Source of the DNA: Devosia epidermidihirudinis
GTDB lineage: Bacteria; Pseudomonadota; Alphaproteobacteria; Rhizobiales; Devosiaceae
Direction of reading: 5' to 3'
DNA length: 64,000 bases
NCBI RefSeq assembly: GCF_000971295.1
Contig: NZ_LANJ01000046.1
Span: 1 to 64,000 of the forward strand
Shown: in pieces, positions 28,159 through 36,174 of the stretch
Position numbering within the stretch: position 1 is the stretch's first letter
How the letters are laid out: each line of letters opens with the position of its first letter
The notes under the pieces: generated by a model
What the model saw: the letters and a program-made list of their open reading frames with translations, nothing else
The model's database searches: none
Told to the model about the DNA's origin: nothing
Made by a program: the position numbers and the translations under genes

Positions 28159-28464
28159 TCAATCGAGCCGGAAAACTTCTTCGACGTGGTCGACGACCGG
28201 GGTGAGGTCCGCATGGGTTTCCATGTGCGGCGCCATCCATTCCTTCCAGCGCTGCGCCAGTTCCTCGAACGCCGCTTCGTCGGGCGTGGCGCTCTCATCG
28301 CGTTCGAGATGGGCAAACAGGGTCAACCCATGTCGATAAATCGAGTAATTGCTGATGCCCTGGGCCTTGAGCATGTCGATCATCTCGGGCCAGATTTCAT
28401 CGTGCTTTTGCTTGTAGCTCGCCTCTTGGCCGGGCTTGAGCGTCATCACCCATGCGGATCGCAT
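28159..28464 (-). CDS. rhaM: L-rhamnose mutarotase
   Basis: 101 aa from ATG 28464 with GAGGAGC upstream. Small dimeric ferredoxin-like protein that interconverts alpha and beta anomers of L-rhamnose (some relatives act on L-fucose). Seen: RSAWVMTLKPG, HDEIWPEMIDMLKAQGISNY, SIYRHGLTLFAHLE, WKEWMAPHM and the closing LTPVVDHVEEVFRLD. His and Tyr positions match the known family. It lies 10 bases after the IclR gene and 28 before the dehydratase. Confidence 0.92.
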   Translation of the reverse strand: MRSAWVMTLKPGQEASYKQKHDEIWPEMIDMLKAQGISNYSIYRHGLTLFAHLERDESATPDEAAFEELAQRWKEWMAPHMETHADLTPVVDHVEEVFRLD

Positions 28465-28474
28465 ACCGGGCTCC

Positions 28475-29248
28475 TCAATTGCGTGCTGACAGGTGGGTTG
28501 GTGGCCAGCCGCCGATATAGCCAAGCGCGCGGCTGACCTGGCCGCAGGCATTGCTGAGCATATCGACCAGATGCTGCACCGACTCGCCGGGCGCCTTGTG
28601 CGACGGGCCCGAAATGCTGATCGCGCCGACCGGCTTGCCGGCGCGGTCGAAAATCGGCATGCCGACGCACATGATACCCAGCACCATTTCCTCGGCGTCG
28701 ATGGCGTAGCCGCGCTGGCGAATGCGGCCCAGCTCGGCCTTGAGCGCGTCCGGGCTGGTAATGGTGTGGGCGGTAAATTCGGGCAGGGGGCCTTGGGCTA
28801 CGCGCTCGATTTCGGCCTCGCTCATATAGGCCAGGATCGCCTTGGCGCTGCCGCCGCAATGCAGCGGACTGCTGGTGCCGATGCGCCAATCGAGCTGCAT
28901 GCCCTCATTGCCGCGCACCTTGTCGACGCAGATGCAGTTGCCGTCGCTGAGCACGTTGAGATTGACCGTTTCGCGCGTGGCCTCGGCCATCGCGTCAAAG
29001 AACGGACGGGCGAGTCGCGGCAGCTGAATGCCGTCCATCTGCAAATCGGTGATTTCGAGCAGGCGATAAGCCAGCTGCCAGTCCCCGGCCTCGTTGCGTT
29101 CAACCACGCGTTCGGCAGCGAGATCTTCCAGCAGGCGATGGGTGGAGCCGACGGGCAGGTCGAGATGCTGCGCAACGGCACGGACGCCCATGGCGCCTTT
29201 GCGCGCCAACAGGTCCAGCACAGTTATTGCGCGTCTCACGCTCGACAT
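28475..29248 (-). CDS. IclR-family transcriptional regulator
   Basis: 257 aa from ATG 29248, chosen because GGAGG lies ten bases upstream. Longer in-frame starts (29302, 29323) would translate through the palindromic operator. An N-terminal winged helix (VRRAITVLDLLARKGAMGVR, LPVGSTHRLLEDL) is followed by the IclR effector domain (about 90-250) with CVDKVRGNEGMQLDWRIG and PIFDRAGKPVGAISISGP. IclR regulators often repress sugar-acid and aromatic catabolism and release on binding the pathway intermediate. It is the first gene of the minus-strand array and probably controls it and itself. Confidence 0.92.
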   Translation of the reverse strand: MSSVRRAITVLDLLARKGAMGVRAVAQHLDLPVGSTHRLLEDLAAERVVERNEAGDWQLAYRLLEITDLQMDGIQLPRLARPFFDAMAEATRETVNLNVLSDGNCICVDKVRGNEGMQLDWRIGTSSPLHCGGSAKAILAYMSEAEIERVAQGPLPEFTAHTITSPDALKAELGRIRQRGYAIDAEEMVLGIMCVGMPIFDRAGKPVGAISISGPSHKAPGESVQHLVDMLSNACGQVSRALGYIGGWPPTHLSARN

Positions 29249-29295
29249 GCGTGGCAATCCTCCCTCGATCCGCGTGCCATTCGGCTTCTGCGGGT

Positions 29296-29323
29296 GTTCC
29301 ATATTTGGAACGGTGTGTTCCAA
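29296..29323 (-). promoter_or_regulatory. Triple half-site operator upstream of the IclR gene
   Basis: Three alternating half-sites read GTTCCA-TATT-TGGAAC-GGTGT-GTTCCAA, giving two overlapping palindromes that share the middle half-site. They lie 48-75 bases upstream of the IclR ATG. Tandem palindromes of this size are typical autoregulatory operators of IclR-family proteins. Confidence 0.7.
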
Positions 29324-29341
29324 TAGTAGAGCGAAGGGAAG

Positions 29342-29360
29342 ATATGTCTGTCAACTGACA
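29342..29360. promoter_or_regulatory. Second inverted repeat in the IclR promoter, shares core with 25014-25028
   Basis: TGTCA-AC-TGACA (29349-29360) is an inverted repeat, and ATATGTCTG (29342-29350) repeats the first nine bases of the palindrome at 25014. It may bind the GntR/FCD regulator encoded at the end of the array (inference). Confidence 0.4.
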
Positions 29361-29455
29361 AATGTGGGGTGGAGGTTTTGGCGGATGCGCGGAGCGAGTC
29401 TCGCCCACGGATCGTCACGGAGCCGGTTCTGCCCCTAGCTATCCTCCCCACAGAT

Positions 29456-29537
29456 CGTCACCCTCGGGCTTGACCCGAGGGCTCTTGCGGAGAGCGCTGT
29501 AAGTGAAGAACCCTCGGGTCAAGCCCGAGGGTGACGA
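29456..29537. repeat. Intergenic palindromic repeat, GTCACCCTCGGG family
   Basis: The arms CGTCACCCTCGGGCTTGACC and GGTCAAGCCCGAGGGTGACG, about 80 bases apart end to end, form a long stem-loop. The same family occurs at 54307-54383 and 54478-54515. It lies between the IclR promoter and the 3' end of the AceE-like gene and may help termination. Confidence 0.8.
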
Positions 29538-29568
29538 CTGGTGGGTGTGGCGGCCTTGGCGGGTCGGA

Positions 29569-31962
29569 CTAGCGCCCGGACGACAGGCTCCGTGCCGCTG
29601 TCTCAATCGCGTTCGCGTCGATGCCGAAATGGGCATAGAGGTCGTTGACCGTGCCGGTCTGTCCGAAATGCTCGACGCCGAGCGTGATGGTGCGGTGACC
29701 CAGCACGCTCCCCAGCCAGCCCAGCGTTGCCGGATGGGCATCAATGGCGGTCACGAGGCCCGCGCGGTAGGGGATATCGGCCAAAAGCGTTTCGATATGG
29801 CTGCGGGCATCGCTGTCGCCATGCATGCGGGCGCGCTGGGCGGCGTGCCAGCCGGCATTGAGGCGGTCGGCCGAGGTGACTGCGAGGATGGCGACATTAC
29901 GACGGTCGCCACCGATGGCAGCGGCCGCGGCGATGGCTTCGCTGGCCAACACGCCCTGATAGGCGATCACCACTTCGCAGCTTGGATCGGGCGCCTTGAG
30001 CCAATAGGCACCGCGAATGATGTCGTCGGCCAGTGGCTTGTCGACGGTGCGCGGGGGCTGCTCGATGCCGCGGGTGGAGAGGCGCAGATAGACCGAGCCA
30101 CCGGTAACGTCGCGCGGCCAATCGGCCAGATCGGGGCGGGCATCGCCTTCGCGCTGCATATAGTCGAAGGCCCAATCCATGATAACAGAGAGCTCGTCGG
30201 CAAAGGCAGGCTCGAACGAAGCCAGCCCATCCTGCGCCATACCGATCAACGGCGAGGCGATGGACTGATGCGCGCCGCCTTCACCGGCCAGCGATACACC
30301 GGACGGCGTCGCCACGAGCAGGAACCGCGCGTCCTGATAGCAGGCATAGTTCAGCGCATCGGCGCCACGCGAAATGAACGGATCATAGAGCGTGCCGATT
30401 GGCAGCAGGCGCTCCCCGAACAATGAATGGCTGAGGCCGGCAGCGCCCAAGGCGAGGAACAAGTTCATTTCGGCAATGCCGAGTTCGAAATGCTGGCCTT
30501 CTGGCGTGAAGCGCCATTTCTGCGCCGAGGGAATGGATTCCTTCTGGAACACGTCCACCATTTCGCGGTTGGCGTAGAGATTGCGGCGGTTGACCCAGGT
30601 GCCGAGGTTTGTCGAGACGGTCACGTCGGGCGAAGTGGTGATGATGCGGCGCGCCAGCTCGCTATCGGTCTTGGCGATGGCGTCAAGAATCTTGCCGAAG
30701 GCGGTCTGGGTCGAGGTCGCGCCGGTACCAACAAACTGCGGTCCAATGGTGGGGACGGCAGGCGAGCTGAGGCGGCGCGTTTTGGAGGTGTTGAACGGCA
30801 CAGTGGCGAGGAAGCGCTCAATGCCAGCCGCATCGGCCATGCCCTCGAACTTGTCCCACTCATGGCCTTCGCGCACATTCATAGACTTGCGCAGAATGTC
30901 GATCTGCGTCCCGGTCATCTGCCCGGCATGGTTGTCCTTGTGGCCAGCCAAAGGCGTTGCCCAGCCCTTGACGGTATAGGCGATGAACACGGTCGGCTTG
31001 TCACTGCCGGCGGCTTCGAACTGTTCCAGCAGGCTCTGTGTGCAATGGCCGCCCAGATTGGCCATCAGTTCGGCCAGTTGCGCATCGCTGCGGCGATTGA
31101 TGAGGGCGGTGACATTGCCCTGATCGCCGATCTCGTCGAGCAGGCGCTCGCGCCATGCCGCGCCGCCACGGAACATCAGGGCGGAATAGATCGCGTTGGG
31201 GGCCGCGTCGATCCAGCTCTTGAGCTTTTCGCCGCCTGGTTCGGCAAAAGCCGCGCGTTGCAGCGCGCCATATTTGAGCGTCACGACATTCCAGTCAAAG
31301 GCACGGAAGATCGCTTCGATGCGGTCATAGAGGCCTTCGCGCACCACGCCATCAAGGCTCTGTCGATTATAGTCGATGATCCACCACGTATTACGCAGGC
31401 CATGCTTCCAGCCTTCGAGCAGGCATTCATAGACATTGCCCTCGTCGAGCTCGGCATCGCCCACCAGAGCGACCATGCGGCCCTCGGCAACATCCTTGCG
31501 CGCCCATGGCTTGGCGCGGACATAATCCTGGATCAGGGAGGCAAAGGCGGTGAAGGCCACGCCAAGGCCCACCGAGCCGGTGGAAATGTCCACGTCATCG
31601 GTGTCCTTGGTGCGCGAGGGGTAGGACTGCGCGCCGCCAAAGGCGCGGAAGTTCTCGATCTTTTCCAGGCTCTGCTTGCCGAACAGATATTGAATGGCAT
31701 GGAACACCGGCGACGCGTGGGGCTTGACCGCAACCCGGTCCTCAGGGCGCAGCACGCCGAAATAGAGAGCGGCCATGATCGCGGCCATCGACGCGGACGA
31801 GGCCTGATGCCCGCCCACCTTCACGCCATCGACATTGGGACGGATATGGTTGGCGTGATGGATCATCCAATTGGAGAGCCATAGTGCCTTTTTCGTCAGT
31901 GCCTCGATCACAGCGATGCGCTGATCTGCGTCGTGCCCGCCGCCCATGCCGCCAATATCCAC
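29569..31962 (-). CDS. AceE-like thiamine-diphosphate enzyme (homodimeric 2-oxoacid dehydrogenase E1/transketolase family)
   Basis: 797 aa from GTG 31962, preceded by GGGAGGATTTT; ATG 31947 is a less supported alternative. The fold is that of homodimeric pyruvate dehydrogenase E1 (AceE) and the MdeB-type 2-ketobutyrate dehydrogenase. Marks are GGHQASSASMAAIMAALYFG, SPVFHAIQYLFG, the ThDP motif GDAELDEGN running to IDYNRQS, and the central Pyr domain with FELGIAEMNLFLALGA. It lacks an adjacent E2 or E3 gene. Divergent transcription from an Lrp-type regulator resembles the mdeR-mdeB pairing of methionine breakdown, so it may act on a 2-oxoacid from an amino acid (inference). Often annotated simply as transketolase. 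Confidence 0.8.
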   Translation of the reverse strand: MDIGGMGGGHDADQRIAVIEALTKKALWLSNWMIHHANHIRPNVDGVKVGGHQASSASMAAIMAALYFGVLRPEDRVAVKPHASPVFHAIQYLFGKQSLEKIENFRAFGGAQSYPSRTKDTDDVDISTGSVGLGVAFTAFASLIQDYVRAKPWARKDVAEGRMVALVGDAELDEGNVYECLLEGWKHGLRNTWWIIDYNRQSLDGVVREGLYDRIEAIFRAFDWNVVTLKYGALQRAAFAEPGGEKLKSWIDAAPNAIYSALMFRGGAAWRERLLDEIGDQGNVTALINRRSDAQLAELMANLGGHCTQSLLEQFEAAGSDKPTVFIAYTVKGWATPLAGHKDNHAGQMTGTQIDILRKSMNVREGHEWDKFEGMADAAGIERFLATVPFNTSKTRRLSSPAVPTIGPQFVGTGATSTQTAFGKILDAIAKTDSELARRIITTSPDVTVSTNLGTWVNRRNLYANREMVDVFQKESIPSAQKWRFTPEGQHFELGIAEMNLFLALGAAGLSHSLFGERLLPIGTLYDPFISRGADALNYACYQDARFLLVATPSGVSLAGEGGAHQSIASPLIGMAQDGLASFEPAFADELSVIMDWAFDYMQREGDARPDLADWPRDVTGGSVYLRLSTRGIEQPPRTVDKPLADDIIRGAYWLKAPDPSCEVVIAYQGVLASEAIAAAAAIGGDRRNVAILAVTSADRLNAGWHAAQRARMHGDSDARSHIETLLADIPYRAGLVTAIDAHPATLGWLGSVLGHRTITLGVEHFGQTGTVNDLYAHFGIDANAIETAARSLSSGR

Positions 31963-32076
31963 AAAATCCTCCCGGGTATTTTCTCGGAGTGTGCGCCTTG
32001 CCAGTGGATTGTTCTCGTCTATTCTGACCGTTCGCGCGGGTCGTTGCGCATGAAGTGATAAACTTGGGGTACTGAA

Positions 32077-32553
32077 TTGGCGGAATCTGCCAAAACTGAG
32101 CTGACTGCGGTCGATCGCAAAATCCTGCGCGCGCTGCAGGAAGATGGCCGCATGACGGTGCAGGCCATTGCCGACCGGGTTGGCCTGTCTGCCTCGCCCT
32201 GCCTGCGCCGCATCCGGCAGATGGAAAAGGCGGGGATCATCGCCGCCTATAGCGCCACGGTGGATCAAAAGGCGGTGGGCCTGCCGGTTTCGGTGTTCAT
32301 CTCGATCAAGCTGGAGCGCCAGCGCGCCCATGAACTCGATGCGTTTGGCGCGGCCATCAGCCGATGGCCCGAGGTGATGGAGTGTTACCTCATGACCGGG
32401 CAGTTCGATTTTCTGCTGCGCGTGGTCTGTGCCGACCTCGAAGCCTATGAGCATTTCCTGCGGGAAAAGCTGACCCAGGTGGAGGGCGTCGCCTCCATCG
32501 AGAGTAGCTTCTCGCTCGGCCAGGTCAAATATTCCCGAGTCTTGCCGCTGTAG
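32077..32553 (+). CDS. Lrp/AsnC-family transcriptional regulator
   Basis: 158 aa from TTG 32077, with GGGG about nine bases upstream; the next ATG would delete the DNA-binding domain. The HTH reads LTAVDRKILRALQEDGRM, VQAIADRVGLSASPCLRR and IRQMEKAGII. The C-terminal RAM ligand domain includes VFISIKLERQ, EVMECYLMTGQFDFLLRVV and SIESSFSLGQVKYS. It is divergent from the AceE-like gene across 114 bases, the usual arrangement of a local activator or repressor with its target, so an amino acid or its oxoacid is the likely effector. Confidence 0.92.
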   Translation: MAESAKTELTAVDRKILRALQEDGRMTVQAIADRVGLSASPCLRRIRQMEKAGIIAAYSATVDQKAVGLPVSVFISIKLERQRAHELDAFGAAISRWPEVMECYLMTGQFDFLLRVVCADLEAYEHFLREKLTQVEGVASIESSFSLGQVKYSRVLPL

Positions 32554-32624
32554 CGGGGCAGGGCGCGGAACATTTGCACGGGGAGTCCCGTTCTTCATGA
32601 GTCTCAGAACCCGTGGAGTGCGTC

Positions 32625-33479
32625 ATGCCCGTCTCGCGTCCGATCTGGAAAGGGCAGCTTCGCCTGTCGCTCGTCTCGATTGCGGTGGAGCTGTTCTCGG
32701 CCACCAAGCCCAATGCCAAGCCGAGCTTTCGCCAAATTCACGAGCCCAGCGGCAAACCCATCAACTACGAAAAGGTGGTGGCGGGGATCGGCCCTGTCGA
32801 CAAAGACGAGATCATGAAGGGGTTCGAATATGAGAAGGGCGACTACGTCCTGCTCACCGATGACGAGATTGACGCCGTCAAACTGGAAACCCGCAAGACG
32901 CTGGAGCTGACCCAGTTCGTCGATGCCCATGAGATCGACCCGATCTATTTCGACAAACCCTATTTCGTGGTGCCTGCCGATGAGCTGGCGGAAGACGCCT
33001 TTCGGGTGATCCGCGACGCGCTGCGCGCCAGCAAGAAAGTCGGCCTCGGCCAGCTGGCCCTGCGCGGCAAGGAATACCTCGTGGCGGTGCAGCCCACCGG
33101 CACCGGCCTGTTGATGGAAACGCTCCATTACGAAGATGAAATCCGCAAGGCGGACCCGTTCTTTTCCTCCATATCGGCCAAAAAGGCCGATGAAGACCTG
33201 CTGGAAGTCGCGACGGCGCTGATCGACAAAAAGACCGCCAAGTTCGATGCGGGCATTTTCAAGGATCACTATCAGGCAGCCCTGCGCGAGCTGATCGGGC
33301 GCAAGCTCAAATCCAAGGGCAAGCGCGTCTCCACTAAAGAGGAAGAGCCCGAAGAACGCCCCAGCGGTTCCAATGTGGTCGACCTGATGGCCGCGCTCAA
33401 ATCGAGCCTTGAAGGCACCGGCGCTCCGGGCAAGGCCGCCACCAAGCCCAAGGCCAGTCCGCGCAAGAAGGCGGTCTAG
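32625..33479 (+). CDS. ku: Non-homologous end joining protein Ku
   Basis: 284 aa from ATG 32625 with GGAG upstream (a GTG four codons earlier is possible). Bacterial Ku forms a homodimeric ring on DNA ends and recruits LigD. Visible core: RPIWKGQLRLSLVSIAVELF, YEKVVAGI, KGFEYEKGDYVLLTDDE, IYFDKPYFVVP and RKADPFFSSIS. The lysine-rich C-terminal tail (GKAATKPKASPRKKAV) is a typical DNA-binding extension. ligD starts three bases after the stop, so they form one operon. No Mu-like phage context is seen. Confidence 0.96.
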   Translation: MPVSRPIWKGQLRLSLVSIAVELFSATKPNAKPSFRQIHEPSGKPINYEKVVAGIGPVDKDEIMKGFEYEKGDYVLLTDDEIDAVKLETRKTLELTQFVDAHEIDPIYFDKPYFVVPADELAEDAFRVIRDALRASKKVGLGQLALRGKEYLVAVQPTGTGLLMETLHYEDEIRKADPFFSSISAKKADEDLLEVATALIDKKTAKFDAGIFKDHYQAALRELIGRKLKSKGKRVSTKEEEPEERPSGSNVVDLMAALKSSLEGTGAPGKAATKPKASPRKKAV

Positions 33480-33482
33480 GCC

Positions 33483-36023
33483 ATGGCCGCCAAATCCACC
33501 GACTTGCTGCAGGAATACCGCACCAAGCGCGACTTCGCCAAAACCAGCGAGCCGGCTGGCAGTGCGGGGGCAGAAGGCGCGGCGGGTGGGCGCTTCGTGG
33601 TGCAGAAGCATGATGCGACGCGGCTTCACTTCGACTTCCGCATCGAAATGGATGGGGTTCTTAAAAGCTGGGCGGTGATGCGTGGCCCTTCCGATAATCC
33701 CGAGGACAAGCGGTTGGCCGTGCGTGTCGAGGATCACCCGGTGGAGTACGGCACGTTTGAGGGCACCATTCCCAAGGGCGAGTATGGCGGTGGGACCGTC
33801 ATGCTGTGGGACGAGGGCACCTGGGAGCCGATCAACGATCCGCATCGGGGGCTGGCTGAAGGCGACCTCAAGATGCGCATTCATGGCCAGCGTATGAAGG
33901 GCGAATGGGTTCTGGTGCACATGAAGGGGCGCGACACCAAGCGCAAGACGGGTGCTGATCGCGAAAACTGGCTGCTCATCAAACACCGCGATGACTATGC
34001 CAGGGACCATGACTCGCTGACCGAGACTTTCATCAAGTCGGTGTCCACAGGTCGTGATTTTGACGGCATCGCCAAGGGGCTCAAGGCCAAAAAGGCCAGC
34101 CCCACGCCGACCAAGGCCGTCTGGCACTCCGACCCGGACAAAGCCCCGCCCAAGGCGAAAAAGGTCCGCCCGGTGGGTGATCTGCCGGCGTTTCAGAGCC
34201 CGCAACTGGCGACCCTGGTCGATAGCGTGCCTGAGGGCGCGGACTGGGTGTTCGAGATGAAATATGACGGGTATCGCTGTATGGCGGCGGTGGCCGGGGG
34301 CACGGTGCGCCTGTTCACTCGCACCGGCCTCGACTGGACCGACACATTCGGCGCCATGGTCGCCCCACTTGCCGCGCTGACCAATGGCACGGCGCTGATC
34401 GACGGCGAAATCTGCGCCTTTGACGACAAGGGGCGAACCGATTTCTCCACCCTCAAGGACGCGCTGTCCGATGGCGGTCCGCTGGTGTTCTTCGCCTTTG
34501 ATCTGCTTGAGCTGGATGGCAAAGATCTGACCGGCCTGCCGCTGCTGGAGCGCAAGGACAAGCTCGAGACATTGCTGGGGGCCACCGATAAGGCGTCTCC
34601 CATCCAGTTTTCCAGCCATGTCAGTGGCAATGGACAGAAGGTATTCGACGCCATCTGCGCAGCGGGCCATGAAGGCGTGATCGCCAAGCGCGCCGACGCG
34701 CCCTATCGCGGCGAGCGCAACAAAAGCTGGCTCAAGATCAAATGCTCCAAACGGCAGGAGTTCGTCATCGCCGGCTGGTCGCCCTCCGCCAAGCGCAAGT
34801 CCTTTGCCTCACTGCTGCTGGGGACATGGGAGGGCAAGAAACTGGTCTATCGCGGTCGCGTCGGCACCGGCTTTTCCGAAGATGTGGCCGAGGCTCTCCA
34901 GAACCAGCTGAAAGAGCTTACGCGCGACAGCTCGCCCTTTGTCGAGGTGCCCGCTGCCATTGCCCGCACGGCCAAATGGGTGACCCCCAAGCTGGTCGCC
35001 GAAATCGGTTACGCGGAGTTCACCCCCGACGGCATTCTGCGCCACCCATCGTTTATCGGGCTGCGCGAGGATAAGCCCGCCAAGGAGGTTGCCGTGGAAG
35101 AGCCAACGACTGCTTCGGGTGATGTCGGGGTCGATGCGGCGGCGGCTGTTGGGGTAAAACTCACCAGTCCCGAACGGGTGATTTATCCGGGGCAGGGCGT
35201 CACCAAGGGCGATCTCGTTGCCTATTACGCCGCCGTGGCCGATGCCATGCTGCCCTATGTGGCCAGACGTCCGCTCAGCCTGCTGCGCTGTCCGCAGGGA
35301 CACGCCCAATACTGCTTCTTTCAGAAGCACGACACGGGTGGTTTCCCCGACGCAATGAAGTCGCTGATGATCACCGAGAAGGACGGCAGCAAGGAAGATT
35401 ACTTCTATGTCGAGGACCTTGCCGGGTTGATCGCGGGTACGCAGATGAACGTGCTCGAGTGGCATCTGTGGGGGGCGCGCAACAAGGATATCGAAAAGCC
35501 CGAGCGCATCATCTTCGATATCGACCCCGATGAGGGGCTTGGCTTTGATGCGGTGAAATCGGCCGCCAAGGATATCGGCGCGCTGCTCGAGGAAGTGGGG
35601 CTCAAGAGCTATCCGCTGGTCAGCGGTGGCAAGGGTGTGCACGTTATCGCGCCATTGGTGCCCAAGGCCGAATGGCCCGTGGTCAAGGAATTCTGCAAGA
35701 CCGTGGCGCAGTTGCTGGCCGAGCGCGAGCCCGACCGCTTCACCGCCAACCTCAGCAAGGCCAAGCGCAAGGGCAAGCTGTTCGTCGATTATCTGCGCAA
35801 CGAGCGCGGCTCGACCGCCATTGCCCCCTGGTCCAGCCGCTCGCGCGACAAGGCACCCGCCGCCGTTCCCGTCAGCTGGGCCGAGTTGGAGCGCGTGACG
35901 TCAGCCGACCAGTTCGGCCTCGCCGAGGCGGCCGAGCGCGCGGGCGATGCGGACCCATGGACGGGCTATTTTGAGGTGACGCAAACCATCGGCAAGGCGC
36001 TGACGGACAAGCTGCCCGACTAA
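33483..36023 (+). CDS. ligD: Multifunctional DNA ligase D (phosphoesterase, ligase and polymerase domains)
   Basis: 846 aa. Domain order is PE (about 30-175, RFVVQKHDATRLHFDFRIE, HPVEYGTFEG, GEYGGGTV), ATP-dependent ligase (about 235-530, nucleotidyl Lys260 in MKYDGYR, with DGEI near 308 and WLKIK near 416), then AEP-type polymerase (about 558-846, YPGQGVTKGD, Asp679 and Asp681 in FDIDPDEG, SGGKGVHVI and KLFVDYLRNERGSTAIAP). All three catalytic modules look intact. LigD processes, fills and seals Ku-bound ends. It is coupled to ku. PE-LIG-POL is the common alphaproteobacterial order. Confidence 0.96.
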   Translation: MAAKSTDLLQEYRTKRDFAKTSEPAGSAGAEGAAGGRFVVQKHDATRLHFDFRIEMDGVLKSWAVMRGPSDNPEDKRLAVRVEDHPVEYGTFEGTIPKGEYGGGTVMLWDEGTWEPINDPHRGLAEGDLKMRIHGQRMKGEWVLVHMKGRDTKRKTGADRENWLLIKHRDDYARDHDSLTETFIKSVSTGRDFDGIAKGLKAKKASPTPTKAVWHSDPDKAPPKAKKVRPVGDLPAFQSPQLATLVDSVPEGADWVFEMKYDGYRCMAAVAGGTVRLFTRTGLDWTDTFGAMVAPLAALTNGTALIDGEICAFDDKGRTDFSTLKDALSDGGPLVFFAFDLLELDGKDLTGLPLLERKDKLETLLGATDKASPIQFSSHVSGNGQKVFDAICAAGHEGVIAKRADAPYRGERNKSWLKIKCSKRQEFVIAGWSPSAKRKSFASLLLGTWEGKKLVYRGRVGTGFSEDVAEALQNQLKELTRDSSPFVEVPAAIARTAKWVTPKLVAEIGYAEFTPDGILRHPSFIGLREDKPAKEVAVEEPTTASGDVGVDAAAAVGVKLTSPERVIYPGQGVTKGDLVAYYAAVADAMLPYVARRPLSLLRCPQGHAQYCFFQKHDTGGFPDAMKSLMITEKDGSKEDYFYVEDLAGLIAGTQMNVLEWHLWGARNKDIEKPERIIFDIDPDEGLGFDAVKSAAKDIGALLEEVGLKSYPLVSGGKGVHVIAPLVPKAEWPVVKEFCKTVAQLLAEREPDRFTANLSKAKRKGKLFVDYLRNERGSTAIAPWSSRSRDKAPAAVPVSWAELERVTSADQFGLAEAAERAGDADPWTGYFEVTQTIGKALTDKLPD

Positions 36024-36174
36024 GGTATTAGTCGTCGGTATCGCCTCCGACGCTAACTTATGTCATGCGCGACAAAATTCGGGGTTGCGTAAAACAGCGC
36101 CACAGATGAAAACGAGTCGGCGCACTTCCTCGTGCGTCACCCACACATTGATTTGGAAGGTACCCGCCGAGACA

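Noticed and set aside
29445..29540. Possible CRISPR-like repeat arrays among the intergenic repeats
   Set aside because: The repeats are inverted and isolated, not regularly spaced direct repeats with unique spacers, and there are no cas genes.
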